DNA of 33,776 nucleotides from an uncultured Faecalicoccus sp. (GCF_944327125.1 NZ_CALVGO010000013.1:1-33776); one strand, 5' to 3'. Positions 15,658 to 27,381 are shown, counted from the first letter of the stretch. Notes: generated from the sequence alone by a model not told the origin. Numbers and translations are program-made.

Positions 15658-15693
15658 AACTCAATCAAAGCTGAATTTGATTGAGTTTTTTTT
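15658..15693 (+). terminator. intrinsic terminator after the ECF S-component gene
   Basis: AACTCAATCAAA (15658-15669) and TTTGATTGAGTT (15676-15687) form a perfect 12-bp stem around GCTGAA, continuing into eight T. Confidence 0.92.
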
Positions 15694-15728
15694 CGTCTTT
15701 ATAGGTTCTTTTTCTTTTAGTGGGACCA

Positions 15729-15737
15729 TGATAAAAT
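15729..15737 (+). promoter_or_regulatory. extended -10 promoter for pcrA
   Basis: TGATAAAAT is an extended -10 with one mismatch in the hexamer, 16 nt before the pcrA ATG. No -35 at standard spacing is evident. Confidence 0.5.
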
Positions 15738-15753
15738 AAGCGAGGTGAATTGT

Positions 15754-17898
15754 ATGGATAATCTGGAAATGTTAAATGAAAAACAACGTGAAGCCGCTAC
15801 GATTACGAATTCTCATGTTCGTATCATTGCCGGGGCGGGCAGTGGAAAAACCCGTGTACTGATGGCCCGTATCGTATACTTGATACAGAATTGTGGAATT
15901 TTTCCCAATCGGATCATGGCGATCACGTTCACAAATAAGGCGACCAACGAGATGAAAGAGCGTCTCATGGCGCAAATTGGAAAAGAGGCATTGGCGGTGC
16001 GAATTTCGACCATTCACTCATTGTGTGTTCGAATCTTGCGGGAAGATGCCGATAAGATCGGATATCCAAAGTCGTTTACAATTCTGGATACCGACGATCA
16101 AAAGCAGATCTTACGCCCTGTTTACAAATCGATGGACCTTGACATCAAGGAACTGAATATGAACAAAGTACTGGGAATGATCTCCGGCTATAAAAGCGAA
16201 GGTCTTTCACCGACACAGGCCTTAGAAATGTCTTTTACTCAGGAACAGGAGAAAATTGCGAAAATCTATGATGCTTACGAGCGAAAACGAAAAGAAATGA
16301 AGGCGATGGATTTTGATGATCTTCTCCAGGAAGCTTTTCATTTATTGAAAGAATCGACAGAAGTCGCTTTGAAGTGGCAGAACCGTTTGGATTATATTCA
16401 TGTAGACGAATTTCAGGATGTGGATCCTGTACAGTATTCTATCATTCGTCTGTTGACGGGCCCGCATGCATTTTTGTGTGTTGTCGGAGACCCAGATCAA
16501 ACCATTTATACATGGCGCGGAGCCAGTGTCGATATCATTCTTCGCTTTGATAAGGATTTTAGACCTTGTAAAAGTGTGATCCTTGATCAAAACTACCGTT
16601 CCACGCAACCGATTCTCGACGCCAGCAATGCGGTGATCAAGTACAACGAAGATCGAATCAAGAAAGATCTGTTTACCAAGATACCAGGACAAGACAAGAT
16701 CGTACTTCATCCTTGTATTGACGATAACGATGAACCTTTGTATGTTTCTAAAAAAATCGTTCAGGAACATAAAAGTGGAGTTGATTATAAGGATATGGCC
16801 ATTTTATATCGTTCCAATTTTTCTTCCCGTTCTTTTGAACGTGTTTTACGGACGGTCGGCATTCCTTATCGTATCTATGGCGGGATCCGGTTTTATGAGC
16901 GGCAGGAAATCAAAGATGCCCTGGCTTATTTGAAACTTTGTACCAAACCGGAGGAAAGCGATCCTAAACAGTTGTCTCTGGATCTGGCGGTTTTACGAAT
17001 CATCAATCAGCCGCGCAGAGGAATTGGTCAAAAATCGATTGACACGATTCGGGAAAAAGCTCTGCACAGGGGACTCAATCTGTATGATACCTTAAAAGAT
17101 CCGCAAGATCTGGGTGGAGCCATTGTGAAGAAAACGGCATCTTTTGTAGATTTGATTGAAGATCTAAGAAATAAACGCGAACATTTGTCCCTGGAGGATT
17201 TTTTGGAAGTCGTTTTGGATGAAAGTGGCTATCGGCAAATGCTGGAAGAAGAAAATGAGACCGAACGTCTGGAGAACTTGAAGGAACTAAAAAACGATAT
17301 TGCGCAAAGTCTTCAGGAAGATCCGGAAATGACGCTGGAATCCTATCTGCAGGATGTATCGTTATTCACCACTCGAACCAATGAAGAATCCGCAGATTGT
17401 GTTTCATTGATGACGGTACACTCTGCCAAGGGACTTGAATTTGATACGGTCTTCATCGTTAATTTTAACGACGGCGTTTTCCCAAGCACTCGTTCCATGG
17501 ATGAAGGGGGACGAAAAGCACTGGAGGAAGAAAGACGGCTTTGTTATGTGGCAATGACCCGAGCCAAGCGCCATCTTTATATGACATGGAATACAGGTTA
17601 CAGCTATATGCTGGATACTTATAAAACACCAAGCCGTTTTTTGATGGAAATTCCAGAGGAATATACCTTGAACGAACAAAAGAAAAACACGTTTACCGAA
17701 ACCAAAACAACAGTATCTGTATCGATTCCTTCAAAAAAATCAAAGGCAAAATTCAAAGTGAAGGATCATATTCAACACGATGTGTTCGGTGAAGGAATCG
17801 TTTTAAAGATGGAAAATAATATTGCTACCATCGCCTTTAAACATCCTCACGGCATCAAGAAACTCAATGCCTTGCATCCTTCCATCCATAAAATCTAG
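15754..17898 (+). CDS. pcrA: ATP-dependent DNA helicase PcrA (UvrD/Rep family)
   Basis: Superfamily 1 3'-to-5' DNA helicase, 714 aa, used in repair and in clearing replication conflicts. Helicase motifs run in order: Q-motif LNEKQREAA, Walker A AGAGSGKT (26-33), motif Ia ITFTNKATNEM, motif II DEFQDVDPVQ, motif III VVGDPDQTIYTWRGA, motif IV DQNYRST, motif V LMTVHSAKGLEFDTVF and motif VI VAMTRAKRHLY. A Tudor-like C-terminal domain is present (HDVFGEGIVLKM). The ATG at 15754 follows GAGGTG; a GTG at 15745 overlaps that site. The pcrA-ligA-CamS order matches Bacillus. Confidence 0.97.
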   Translation: MDNLEMLNEKQREAATITNSHVRIIAGAGSGKTRVLMARIVYLIQNCGIFPNRIMAITFTNKATNEMKERLMAQIGKEALAVRISTIHSLCVRILREDADKIGYPKSFTILDTDDQKQILRPVYKSMDLDIKELNMNKVLGMISGYKSEGLSPTQALEMSFTQEQEKIAKIYDAYERKRKEMKAMDFDDLLQEAFHLLKESTEVALKWQNRLDYIHVDEFQDVDPVQYSIIRLLTGPHAFLCVVGDPDQTIYTWRGASVDIILRFDKDFRPCKSVILDQNYRSTQPILDASNAVIKYNEDRIKKDLFTKIPGQDKIVLHPCIDDNDEPLYVSKKIVQEHKSGVDYKDMAILYRSNFSSRSFERVLRTVGIPYRIYGGIRFYERQEIKDALAYLKLCTKPEESDPKQLSLDLAVLRIINQPRRGIGQKSIDTIREKALHRGLNLYDTLKDPQDLGGAIVKKTASFVDLIEDLRNKREHLSLEDFLEVVLDESGYRQMLEEENETERLENLKELKNDIAQSLQEDPEMTLESYLQDVSLFTTRTNEESADCVSLMTVHSAKGLEFDTVFIVNFNDGVFPSTRSMDEGGRKALEEERRLCYVAMTRAKRHLYMTWNTGYSYMLDTYKTPSRFLMEIPEEYTLNEQKKNTFTETKTTVSVSIPSKKSKAKFKVKDHIQHDVFGEGIVLKMENNIATIAFKHPHGIKKLNALHPSIHKI

Positions 17899-17904
17899 AG
17901 GTCA

Positions 17905-20982
<3,078 letters not shown>

Positions 20983-20988
20983 AAGATT

Positions 20989-21273
20989 ATGAATCGTCAA
21001 ATCATAGATAAGATCTTAGAGGATCTTCATTTTGAAATGGATATCCATGAAAGAAAACAGATTGAAGCAGATCTTGATGCATTAGAACGGATCTCCCGTC
21101 AGTTTTCAACAATGGATACGAAAGATGTGGAACCCATGGTTACTTGTTTTGAGGGAAACTGGAAAAACTTACGCGAAGATATTCCCATAAAACCGGTTGC
21201 TTCAACGGATCTTTTAAAAAATACAAAGTCTAAAAAAGATAATTTTGTAGTGGTTTCTAAAGTGGTGAAATAA
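20989..21273 (+). CDS. gatC: Asp/Glu-tRNA amidotransferase subunit C (GatC)
   Basis: GatC, 94 aa, the small subunit that holds GatA and GatB together in the enzyme converting Glu-tRNA-Gln or Asp-tRNA-Asn to the amide form. It has the typical N-terminal helices (LHFEMDIHERKQIEADLDAL) and the middle motif MDTKDVEPM. It starts 6 bp after the lipoprotein gene, with only a weak AAAAGA as ribosome-binding site. The gatA ATG follows its stop directly. Confidence 0.9.
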   Translation: MNRQIIDKILEDLHFEMDIHERKQIEADLDALERISRQFSTMDTKDVEPMVTCFEGNWKNLREDIPIKPVASTDLLKNTKSKKDNFVVVSKVVK

Positions 21274-22608
21274 ATGCGCTTATTTGAAAAACGAGACATC
21301 CAAACAATTATGGAACAATGCCATAAGACACAATCCAGGACCAATGCGATTGTGTCTTTTGTTCATGAGAAAAACAATATAAAGAAGGACTGGAGCGATG
21401 TTTATGTCGCGGTAAAAGACAATATCTCCGTGAAAGGCACGCCTTGCATGGCCGGTTCAAAGATTTTAAATGGGTATATTCCTCTGTATGATGCAACAGT
21501 TGTGAAAAAGCTAAAGGAAAAAGGGGCTCAAATTTTATGTAAGACAAATATGGATGAGCTGGGAATGGGAGCTACAGGACAAAACTCATGCTGCGGACCC
21601 ACATTCAATCCTTATGATGTTCAAAGAATTTCCGGAGGCAGCTCCAGTGGAAGTGCTGTGTTAGTGGCAACCGATTGTGTGCCCCTGGCTTTGGCAACCG
21701 ATACAGGAGACAGTATCCGTGTTCCTGCCAGCTATAATGGGGTAGTGGGCTTCAAACCTACCTATGGCCGTATCTCCCGTTATGGGGTGATCTCCTATGC
21801 CAGTTCAATGGATACCGTTGGTTTTATGACAACTTGTATTGAAGATGCATGGAGAGCGTTTGAGCTCTTACAAGGATATGATCCTAACGATATGACCAGT
21901 ATCGACCATTCTTTGGGGTCTATCAATTTTTCTCAATCTATTCAGGGAAAGAAGATTGGCATTTTGAAGAATGCCCTGGATCAGGTTACAGATCCTGAGC
22001 TTAAGAAAAAATTTTACGATTTGATGAACGACTTACGCCGGCAGGGAGCCATTATTCAGGAAGTAAGGTATCCCCAAGAGCTCATGGATTTGGTTTTACC
22101 TGTGTATCAGGTGATTTCTAATAGCGAAGCCTGCAGCAATTTTGCACATTTGGATGGTATTCGTTTTGGCTTACAGAAAAGCGGATTGAACTATAAGGAG
22201 GCCATCACGCAATCACGAACGGAAGGGTTTTCCTTTCCCGTCAAACGTCGTTTATTATTGGGGGCTTACAGTCTCTATGAGGAAAACCAGCATCGAATCT
22301 ATCAAAAAGCGCAAAAGATTCGCCGGCTTCTTGTGGATGAATTTCAAAAGCTTTTTGATGATTTGGAATTTCTTGCGTGCCTAACCACTACGGATATTGC
22401 CCCTAAAATTGAAGAAGAGTTTATCGACCCATCGTATTTAAAACTTGCCAATTTATCTGGATTTCCGGCTCTCAGTCTTCCTTTTGGATCAAAGATAGGG
22501 TGCCCTTACGGTCTTCATCTTTTTGCCGGAGCGTTTCAGGATGAAAAAATGATTGAGATTGCTTATCAGATCGAAAAAATAATAGATGATAAGGAGAATT
22601 TATCATGA
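21274..22608 (+). CDS. gatA: Asp/Glu-tRNA amidotransferase subunit A (GatA)
   Basis: Amidase subunit that releases ammonia from glutamine for GatB, 444 aa. The amidase catalytic triad is visible: K48 (VAVKDNISV), cis-Ser S123 (GGSSSGSA) and nucleophile S147 (TDTGDSIRVPAS). Spacing between these residues matches S. aureus GatA (K79, S154, S178 as I recall), but the region before K48 is about 30 residues shorter than usual. The nucleophile motif has Asp where many GatA have a second Gly. The gene starts right after the gatC stop and its stop overlaps the gatB ATG by 4 nt. Confidence 0.95.
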   Translation: MRLFEKRDIQTIMEQCHKTQSRTNAIVSFVHEKNNIKKDWSDVYVAVKDNISVKGTPCMAGSKILNGYIPLYDATVVKKLKEKGAQILCKTNMDELGMGATGQNSCCGPTFNPYDVQRISGGSSSGSAVLVATDCVPLALATDTGDSIRVPASYNGVVGFKPTYGRISRYGVISYASSMDTVGFMTTCIEDAWRAFELLQGYDPNDMTSIDHSLGSINFSQSIQGKKIGILKNALDQVTDPELKKKFYDLMNDLRRQGAIIQEVRYPQELMDLVLPVYQVISNSEACSNFAHLDGIRFGLQKSGLNYKEAITQSRTEGFSFPVKRRLLLGAYSLYEENQHRIYQKAQKIRRLLVDEFQKLFDDLEFLACLTTTDIAPKIEEEFIDPSYLKLANLSGFPALSLPFGSKIGCPYGLHLFAGAFQDEKMIEIAYQIEKIIDDKENLS

Positions 22609-24005
22609 ATCACTATGTACATATTGGGCTAGAAATGCATTGTGAGCTCTCTACTCAGTCAAAAATGTTCAGTCACGCACCGGCAAAGACAATAAAAGAA
22701 CCTAATTCTTGTGTTGATCTTTTGGATTTTGGATTTCCCGGGACATTACCGACCGTGAATAAAAAAGCAGTAGAATATGGTCTCCTTATCTGTGATCTTC
22801 TTCATTGCGAAATTGACAAAAACTTACGCTTTGACCGCAAAAACTATACGTATGCCGATCTTCCTAAAGGATATCAAATTACGCAACAGAATCATCCTTT
22901 GGGTAAAAACGGCCATTATCTTGTTCATGGAAATAAAATCCACATCCAAAAAGTTCATTTGGAAGAAGATACGGCAAAAATGATCCACAAGCAGGATCAA
23001 ACGTATATTGATTTTAACCGCTGCGGGTATCCTCTGGTAGAAATCGTAACGGATGCTTCCATCAATCGACCAGACATCGCGTGTGAATATGTTCGATCTT
23101 TAGTGCTGGATCTAATTTATCTACAGGTGACAGAGGGAAAGATGGAAAACGGGAACATTCGCTGTGATGTGAATGTTTCGGTGACAAAAAATCCGGATTC
23201 GCTAGGATCCAAAGTAGAAATCAAAAATATCAACTCGATTTCAAATATGAAAAGAGCTCTTGATCATGAAATAAAAAGGCAAAGTGAGCTTCTTGATCAG
23301 GGAATAGAGATTTCTGAGCAGACAAGACGTTATGATGAAACATCAAAAACAACCGTTTTACTACGGAAAAAAGAAACGGCAAGAGATTACCGATATTTAC
23401 CAGAACCGAATATTCCGGTGATCCACCTGGATGAAAGCTGGATTCGTTCCATACGGGAAAATCGGCCAATGCTTCCTGATGAATTGATTTTGATGTTGAA
23501 TGACCAGTATGGCTTAAGCTTTCAACAAGCTGAACAGCTCGTTTCGCAAAAGGAATTGACGGATTTCTTTTTAAAGGTTATAAAATATACGGATCGATAT
23601 TTGGATGTCTTTTCCTTTCTGATGGGAGATATACGTTCCTGGATGAAAGAAAATCATAGAGAAATATTGGATCAGGATCCAAAAGTTTTAGGTGATCTGA
23701 TCTGTAAGATGGATAGTAAGCTTTCCAGACAAGATGTTCGAACATGCATCATTCCTTATTTGGAACATCGATCCATTGATGCATTGATTGAGAAGTTGGA
23801 AAGTGCAAAAATGGACGATCTTTCATTGAATCTTTTGATTGATCAGGTTTTAAAAGAAAATCAAAAAAGTGTCGCCGATTATAAAAATGGTCGGGATCGT
23901 GCTTTAGGATACCTGGTTGGACAGGTCATGAAATGTTCAAAAGGACGATCGGATCCAAAGATTGTTCATGATATCCTATTGAAAAGACTGGAGGAAGCAG
24001 TATGA
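22605..24005 (+). CDS. gatB: Asp/Glu-tRNA amidotransferase subunit B (GatB)
   Basis: Subunit that binds the mischarged tRNA, phosphorylates its side chain and transfers ammonia, 466 aa. The N-terminal cradle motif is HIGLEMHCELSTQSKMF, followed by GFPGTLPTVNKKAVEYGL, DRKNYTYADLPKGYQITQ and DFNRCGYPLVEIVTD. The C-terminal YqeY-like tail domain ends near GYLVGQVMK. It overlaps gatA by 4 nt at its start and the next gene by 4 nt at its end, so the run gatC-gatA-gatB-membrane protein is translationally coupled. No GlnRS or AsnRS gene is in the window. Confidence 0.96.
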   Translation: MNHYVHIGLEMHCELSTQSKMFSHAPAKTIKEPNSCVDLLDFGFPGTLPTVNKKAVEYGLLICDLLHCEIDKNLRFDRKNYTYADLPKGYQITQQNHPLGKNGHYLVHGNKIHIQKVHLEEDTAKMIHKQDQTYIDFNRCGYPLVEIVTDASINRPDIACEYVRSLVLDLIYLQVTEGKMENGNIRCDVNVSVTKNPDSLGSKVEIKNINSISNMKRALDHEIKRQSELLDQGIEISEQTRRYDETSKTTVLLRKKETARDYRYLPEPNIPVIHLDESWIRSIRENRPMLPDELILMLNDQYGLSFQQAEQLVSQKELTDFFLKVIKYTDRYLDVFSFLMGDIRSWMKENHREILDQDPKVLGDLICKMDSKLSRQDVRTCIIPYLEHRSIDALIEKLESAKMDDLSLNLLIDQVLKENQKSVADYKNGRDRALGYLVGQVMKCSKGRSDPKIVHDILLKRLEEAV

Positions 24006-25084
24006 AAAAAGCAAATTCAAAGAACAGTGTTTTAAAATGGATCATTATTGTGATTCTTTTATTGATGATCTATGGAATCGCCGGTTTTGGCTTTTACTTC
24101 TTTTATATGAATCCACAAAATCAGGGAGCTTTTACGGAGGGAATCCTGGGCTTGATCAATGCCAATTATATCCGTCTTTTGATTGTGTTTACTGTATTTG
24201 TGGTTTTGATGCTTGTCGCAAGCTGGATCTTACATCGGCATAAGAATGAAAAGAAATTCCTTCGTGTTTTGACGCGAATTGTTTGTCTTGTTCCTGCCAT
24301 CATCGTAGGCGTTTTTGTATTGAAAAACTTTTGGCTGGATCTGCCGAAAATCACTGCACCGCAAACGATTCTTTTAAAGAACGTGGAGTGGGATAAAAAA
24401 GATAACAATCACAACATCTCGGGTATCGACCAGGATGGAAATCCAAAAACTTACCATCTTAATACTTCGACATATAATGCGCTGACAGAAAAATGGGAAA
24501 ATAAAGAAGCGTTTTCGACTTTGAAAGTTCTTCCATATAATCAAATCGTGATGTCGGTGCAGGTTGATGATCACCTTTCACAGAAGAATATAAAAAATAT
24601 GGTGTATCCGACGGAGATGTCCGATGACTGGCAGCGTTTGCAGGTTCAGATCAATAAGAAAGTATATGCATTGAACGAACCTTTATCAAACTTTCTAGAC
24701 AATGGTTGGGTAGTTGATGAAACGTCTTATGAATCCAAACAGCACGAAAACCTGGAAGCTGGAAAGTCGCAGGATCTTTTGCTGACAAATCGCGATGGAA
24801 GACAAGTTGCCTTAACCGTTAAAAATACGACAAAAGAAACACAGGAAATTGCCAAGGCTTCGGTGGTAAAGATTGTCTTGAACAACGTTGATTCAGGGTT
24901 TTATTACGTATTGCCTTCGGATATCGTGCTGGGATGGTCACACGACAAAGAAATCTTAAAAACTTATGGAGAACCAAAAGAAACCAAAGAAACAGAATGG
25001 CTTTATGATTCTGAAAACGGCTCCATGCGGCTTGTTTTTACAGATCAAGGCATTCTTGATGGAGTCACGATGTCTAGTAAATAA
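24002..25084 (+). CDS. unknown membrane protein with three N-terminal transmembrane segments
   Basis: A 360-aa protein I do not recognise. Hydrophobic segments at about 11-34, 56-77 and 88-109 are followed by a soluble region of roughly 250 residues, probably outside the cell. The soluble part has a GIDQDGNPKTYHLN stretch near residue 142, suggesting a small beta-rich domain, and later repeats with many charged residues. No catalytic motif or cysteine cluster is visible. Its ATG overlaps the gatB stop by 4 nt, with GGAGG in the gatB tail as the ribosome-binding site, so it is co-expressed with gatCAB. This probably reflects operon layout more than a role in tRNA amidation. Confidence 0.8.
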   Translation: MKKANSKNSVLKWIIIVILLLMIYGIAGFGFYFFYMNPQNQGAFTEGILGLINANYIRLLIVFTVFVVLMLVASWILHRHKNEKKFLRVLTRIVCLVPAIIVGVFVLKNFWLDLPKITAPQTILLKNVEWDKKDNNHNISGIDQDGNPKTYHLNTSTYNALTEKWENKEAFSTLKVLPYNQIVMSVQVDDHLSQKNIKNMVYPTEMSDDWQRLQVQINKKVYALNEPLSNFLDNGWVVDETSYESKQHENLEAGKSQDLLLTNRDGRQVALTVKNTTKETQEIAKASVVKIVLNNVDSGFYYVLPSDIVLGWSHDKEILKTYGEPKETKETEWLYDSENGSMRLVFTDQGILDGVTMSSK

Positions 25085-25145
25085 ATGAGCTTTCTTTTCG
25101 ATTTCATATCGAAGATCTTAACAAAATATACAAATTTTGATTCTA

Positions 25146-25154
25146 TGGTATAAT
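25146..25154 (+). promoter_or_regulatory. extended -10 promoter for the small membrane-anchored protein gene
   Basis: TGGTATAAT lies in the 91-bp gap after the three-segment membrane protein gene and 21 nt before the next ATG. An AT-rich stretch precedes it. A short inverted repeat (TTCGAT and ATCGAA around 25098-25113) has no T-run and is not called a terminator. Confidence 0.65.
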
Positions 25155-25175
25155 AAGAAACAGGAGGCCAGATTT

Positions 25176-25757
25176 ATGGGCAAAAATGTAAAAAATAAAA
25201 ATCGAAGAAAAAAGAGAACAGCGCCTAAGCAGGGACATAAATTGGTCTGGTTTACGCTGGTTATTATATTGATTCCTTTTGTGATCATTGGATATGTGAT
25301 CTTGACAAGTATGGGAGGACAGAATGAACCGGTTGTGGGGAATCGATTCCATTCATCCGATTTAAATCCATCGATTTCTAAAGATCAGATCTCTCAGGTA
25401 CAGAATGCAGTATCTTCTATCGGAAGTGTGCAAAACGTAGAAGTGAATTTGAAAAGTGCCACTTTAAGAATCTCGGTTGACATTGATGATGGTGCCAATG
25501 CGGATACATGCAATTCCATAGCCCAGGAAGCGTATAAACAAGTTACCGGGATCCTTCCTGCCGATACGTATTTCACCAATACGGAAGATAGTAAAATGTA
25601 TGATTTAGAAATCGATGTGTATAACTTCCTTTTGGATGATACGCATACAGATGGTCAAATCTACTATAAGGTTTATAAAACCGGAGCTGGGGAAGTGAGT
25701 ACGCAAAATATGACACAGCCAAAAGATCAGGAGCTTGTCAATCAATTAGTTCGATAA
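25176..25757 (+). CDS. unknown single-pass membrane protein
   Basis: A 193-aa protein with a strongly basic cytoplasmic N-terminus (about 1-25, rich in K and R), one transmembrane segment at about 27-48 and a soluble outer domain of about 145 residues. The outer domain alternates short beta stretches (VQNVEVNLKSATLRISVDID) with an acidic, threonine-rich region. This layout is common for cell-envelope accessory proteins, but I see no known motif and assign no function. The ATG at 25176 follows AGGAGG (25162-25167); an upstream in-frame TTG overlaps the promoter. The gene ends in an intrinsic terminator and faces trpS. Confidence 0.8.
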   Translation: MGKNVKNKNRRKKRTAPKQGHKLVWFTLVIILIPFVIIGYVILTSMGGQNEPVVGNRFHSSDLNPSISKDQISQVQNAVSSIGSVQNVEVNLKSATLRISVDIDDGANADTCNSIAQEAYKQVTGILPADTYFTNTEDSKMYDLEIDVYNFLLDDTHTDGQIYYKVYKTGAGEVSTQNMTQPKDQELVNQLVR

Positions 25758-25779
25758 GAGCCAAACGGCTCTTTTTTTT
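25756..25779 (+). terminator. intrinsic terminator after the single-pass membrane protein gene
   Basis: AAGAGCC and GGCTCTT form a 7-bp stem around AAAC, continuing into a run of eight T. The left arm begins in the stop codon. It faces the trpS terminator 8 bp away. Confidence 0.88.
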
Positions 25780-25786
25780 CTGCAAC

Positions 25787-25810
25787 AAAAAAGGCGCTTA
25801 GCGCCTATTT
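25787..25810 (-). terminator. intrinsic terminator after trpS
   Basis: On the - strand AGGCGC and GCGCCT form a 6-bp GC-rich stem around TAA, extending over the trpS stop codon and followed by six T. It completes a pair of convergent terminators. Confidence 0.85.
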
Positions 25811-26794
25811 TGTGATTGTAAAGCCAACTTTACGATATACTTTTGCGATTTTTTTATCGGCTATCAAGCTTGCCTTTTTTGCACCCTCCAAAAGAACCTG
25901 GTCCACGATTTTTTTATCCTGGATGTCTCTGTATTTGGCTTGAAGATCGCTCAAAAAATCATAAACGGTTTGCCCGATCTCTTTTTTTAATTCGCCATAT
26001 CCTTTTCCCTGGTAACGCGATACGATTGCTTCGATAGGTTCCTTGGCCAGAACCGATTGAATCGTTAGCAGATTGGCCAGCCCCGGCTGATTTTCCGGGT
26101 CATATTGGATCACACCTAAAGAGTCAGTAACAGCCGACATAATTTTCTTTCGGGCTAGATTTGGATCGTCCAGTAAGTCAATCGTGCCTTTTGGATTTGT
26201 TTCGGATTTTGACATCTTTTTGGTTGGGTCCTGTAGAGAATAGATTTTTTGACCCACTGTTGTCATCACAGGTTCCGGAACGATAAAGGTGTCGCTGTAA
26301 CGATGATTAAAACGTTCCGCCAGATTTCTTGCCAATTCCACATGTTGTTTCTGGTCAATTCCGACTGGTACATATTTCGCATCGTACAATAAGATATCCG
26401 CTGCCATCAGACATGGATAAGTAAACAATCCAGCCGTGATTCCCGTTTCTCCCTTGGCTGTTTTGTCTTTGTATTGTGTCATTCGCTGAAGTTCGCCCAT
26501 GTAGCTCATACATGTCATGATCCATCCCAGTTTGGCATGAGCACTGACATCGCTTTGAAGAAATAAGGTCACTTTTTTCGGGTCAAGGCCACTTGCCAGA
26601 TAAAGGGCAATCAAATCTTTTGTGTTTTGTCTGAGTTCCTTAGCTTCAATAGGAACCGTGATCGCATGCTGATTGGCAATAAAGATATATAATTCATATT
26701 GATCCTGGAATTTTACAAACTGACTGATGGCTCCAATATAGTTTCCCAAAGTGAGTCTTCCTGTCGGTTTGATTCCACTTAACATTCTATCCAT
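25805..26794 (-). CDS. trpS: tryptophan--tRNA ligase (TrpRS)
   Basis: Class I synthetase that charges tRNA-Trp, 329 aa, the usual length. The HIGH-type motif appears as GRLTLGNYIGA (12-22), in which the first His is replaced as is common in TrpRS, and KMSKS spans 193-197. The tryptophan-pocket region AADILLYDAKYVPVGIDQKQH is typical. GGAGGAAAA is placed correctly before the ATG at 26794. It is the only clear - strand gene in the window. Its 5' region is only about 100 bp, shared with the divergent spx-like gene, and too short for a T-box leader. Confidence 0.97.
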   Translation of the reverse strand: MDRMLSGIKPTGRLTLGNYIGAISQFVKFQDQYELYIFIANQHAITVPIEAKELRQNTKDLIALYLASGLDPKKVTLFLQSDVSAHAKLGWIMTCMSYMGELQRMTQYKDKTAKGETGITAGLFTYPCLMAADILLYDAKYVPVGIDQKQHVELARNLAERFNHRYSDTFIVPEPVMTTVGQKIYSLQDPTKKMSKSETNPKGTIDLLDDPNLARKKIMSAVTDSLGVIQYDPENQPGLANLLTIQSVLAKEPIEAIVSRYQGKGYGELKKEIGQTVYDFLSDLQAKYRDIQDKKIVDQVLLEGAKKASLIADKKIAKVYRKVGFTITK

Positions 26795-26815
26795 AGATTT
26801 TTCCTCCGCTTGTTT

Positions 26816-26844
26816 ATTTTACATCAAATATAGAGGAATTCCAA
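26816..26844 (-). promoter_or_regulatory. promoter for trpS
   Basis: On the - strand the -35 TTGGAA (four of six consensus bases) and -10 TAAAAT (five of six) are separated by exactly 17 nt. The -10 ends 21 nt before the trpS ATG. It diverges from the extended -10 at 26864-26872. Confidence 0.5.
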
Positions 26845-26863
26845 TGATATTTTATAAGCCCGG

Positions 26864-26872
26864 TGTTATAAT
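26864..26872 (+). promoter_or_regulatory. extended -10 promoter for the Spx-like gene
   Basis: TGTTATAAT lies 26 nt before the ATG. A -35 is not clear. It is divergent from the trpS promoter, with about 20 bp between the two. Confidence 0.7.
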
Positions 26873-26898
26873 AAAAAAGAAGTAAAGGAGGGATTACT

Positions 26899-27354
26899 AT
26901 GGTCATAATCTATACATCCCCAGGCTGTGCCAGCTGCCGTAAGGCGAAACAATGGTTAAAAGACAATCAGATTGAATTTAAAGAAAAGAATATATTTACT
27001 ACGATTCTTGATGAAAACGAGATCAAATATATTTTGTCCCGTTGTGAAAACGGTACGGAAGATATCATTTCGGTTCGCTCCAAAGCTTTTCAATCGTTAA
27101 AAAAGGATATCAATGATCTTTCTATGAAGGAGCTTGTAACATTGATCCAGAAAAATCCTTCGATCTTGAAACGCCCCATCATGTTATCAAAGAAAAGTCT
27201 TGTGGTCGGTTATGATGATGACGAGATCACTGTGATGATGCCGGCAGAATTAAGACCGGTCGTGGAAGATTCATGCAATCCGAGCTGTCCAAACTACGAT
27301 ATTTGCGGAAGTGTGCGCTTGGAGGAAAAGACACTTACATCCTCTTGTCAGTAA
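26899..27354 (+). CDS. Spx/ArsC-family redox regulator with a cysteine-rich C-terminal tail
   Basis: A 151-aa thioredoxin-fold protein of the Spx/ArsC family. Spx binds the RNA polymerase alpha C-terminal domain and senses oxidation through a CXXC switch. Here the switch is C10-A-S-C13, the same positions as in B. subtilis Spx, and the RPI motif is at 92-94. The protein is about 20 residues longer than Spx (131 aa), and the extra tail carries C126, C130, C136 and C150 in the pattern CX3CX5CX13C. This could bind a metal or Fe-S cluster, or be a second redox site. It has its own promoter, a ribosome-binding site (AAAGGAGG) and a terminator, so it is monocistronic. Confidence 0.85.
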   Translation: MVIIYTSPGCASCRKAKQWLKDNQIEFKEKNIFTTILDENEIKYILSRCENGTEDIISVRSKAFQSLKKDINDLSMKELVTLIQKNPSILKRPIMLSKKSLVVGYDDDEITVMMPAELRPVVEDSCNPSCPNYDICGSVRLEEKTLTSSCQ

Positions 27355-27381
27355 AACAGGGCAACCTGTTTTATTTTTTTT
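27352..27381 (+). terminator. intrinsic terminator after the Spx-like gene
   Basis: TAAAACAGG (27352-27360) and CCTGTTTTA (27365-27373) form a perfect 9-bp stem around the tetraloop GCAA, followed by eight T. The stem starts with the stop codon. Confidence 0.92.

Noticed and set aside
25098-25113. Hairpin TTCGAT/ATCGAA as a terminator after the three-segment membrane protein
   Set aside because: The stem is short and AT-rich and no T-run follows.
26795-26898. T-box leader for trpS
   Set aside because: The divergent gap is only about 100 bp, which is too short for a T-box and its promoter.
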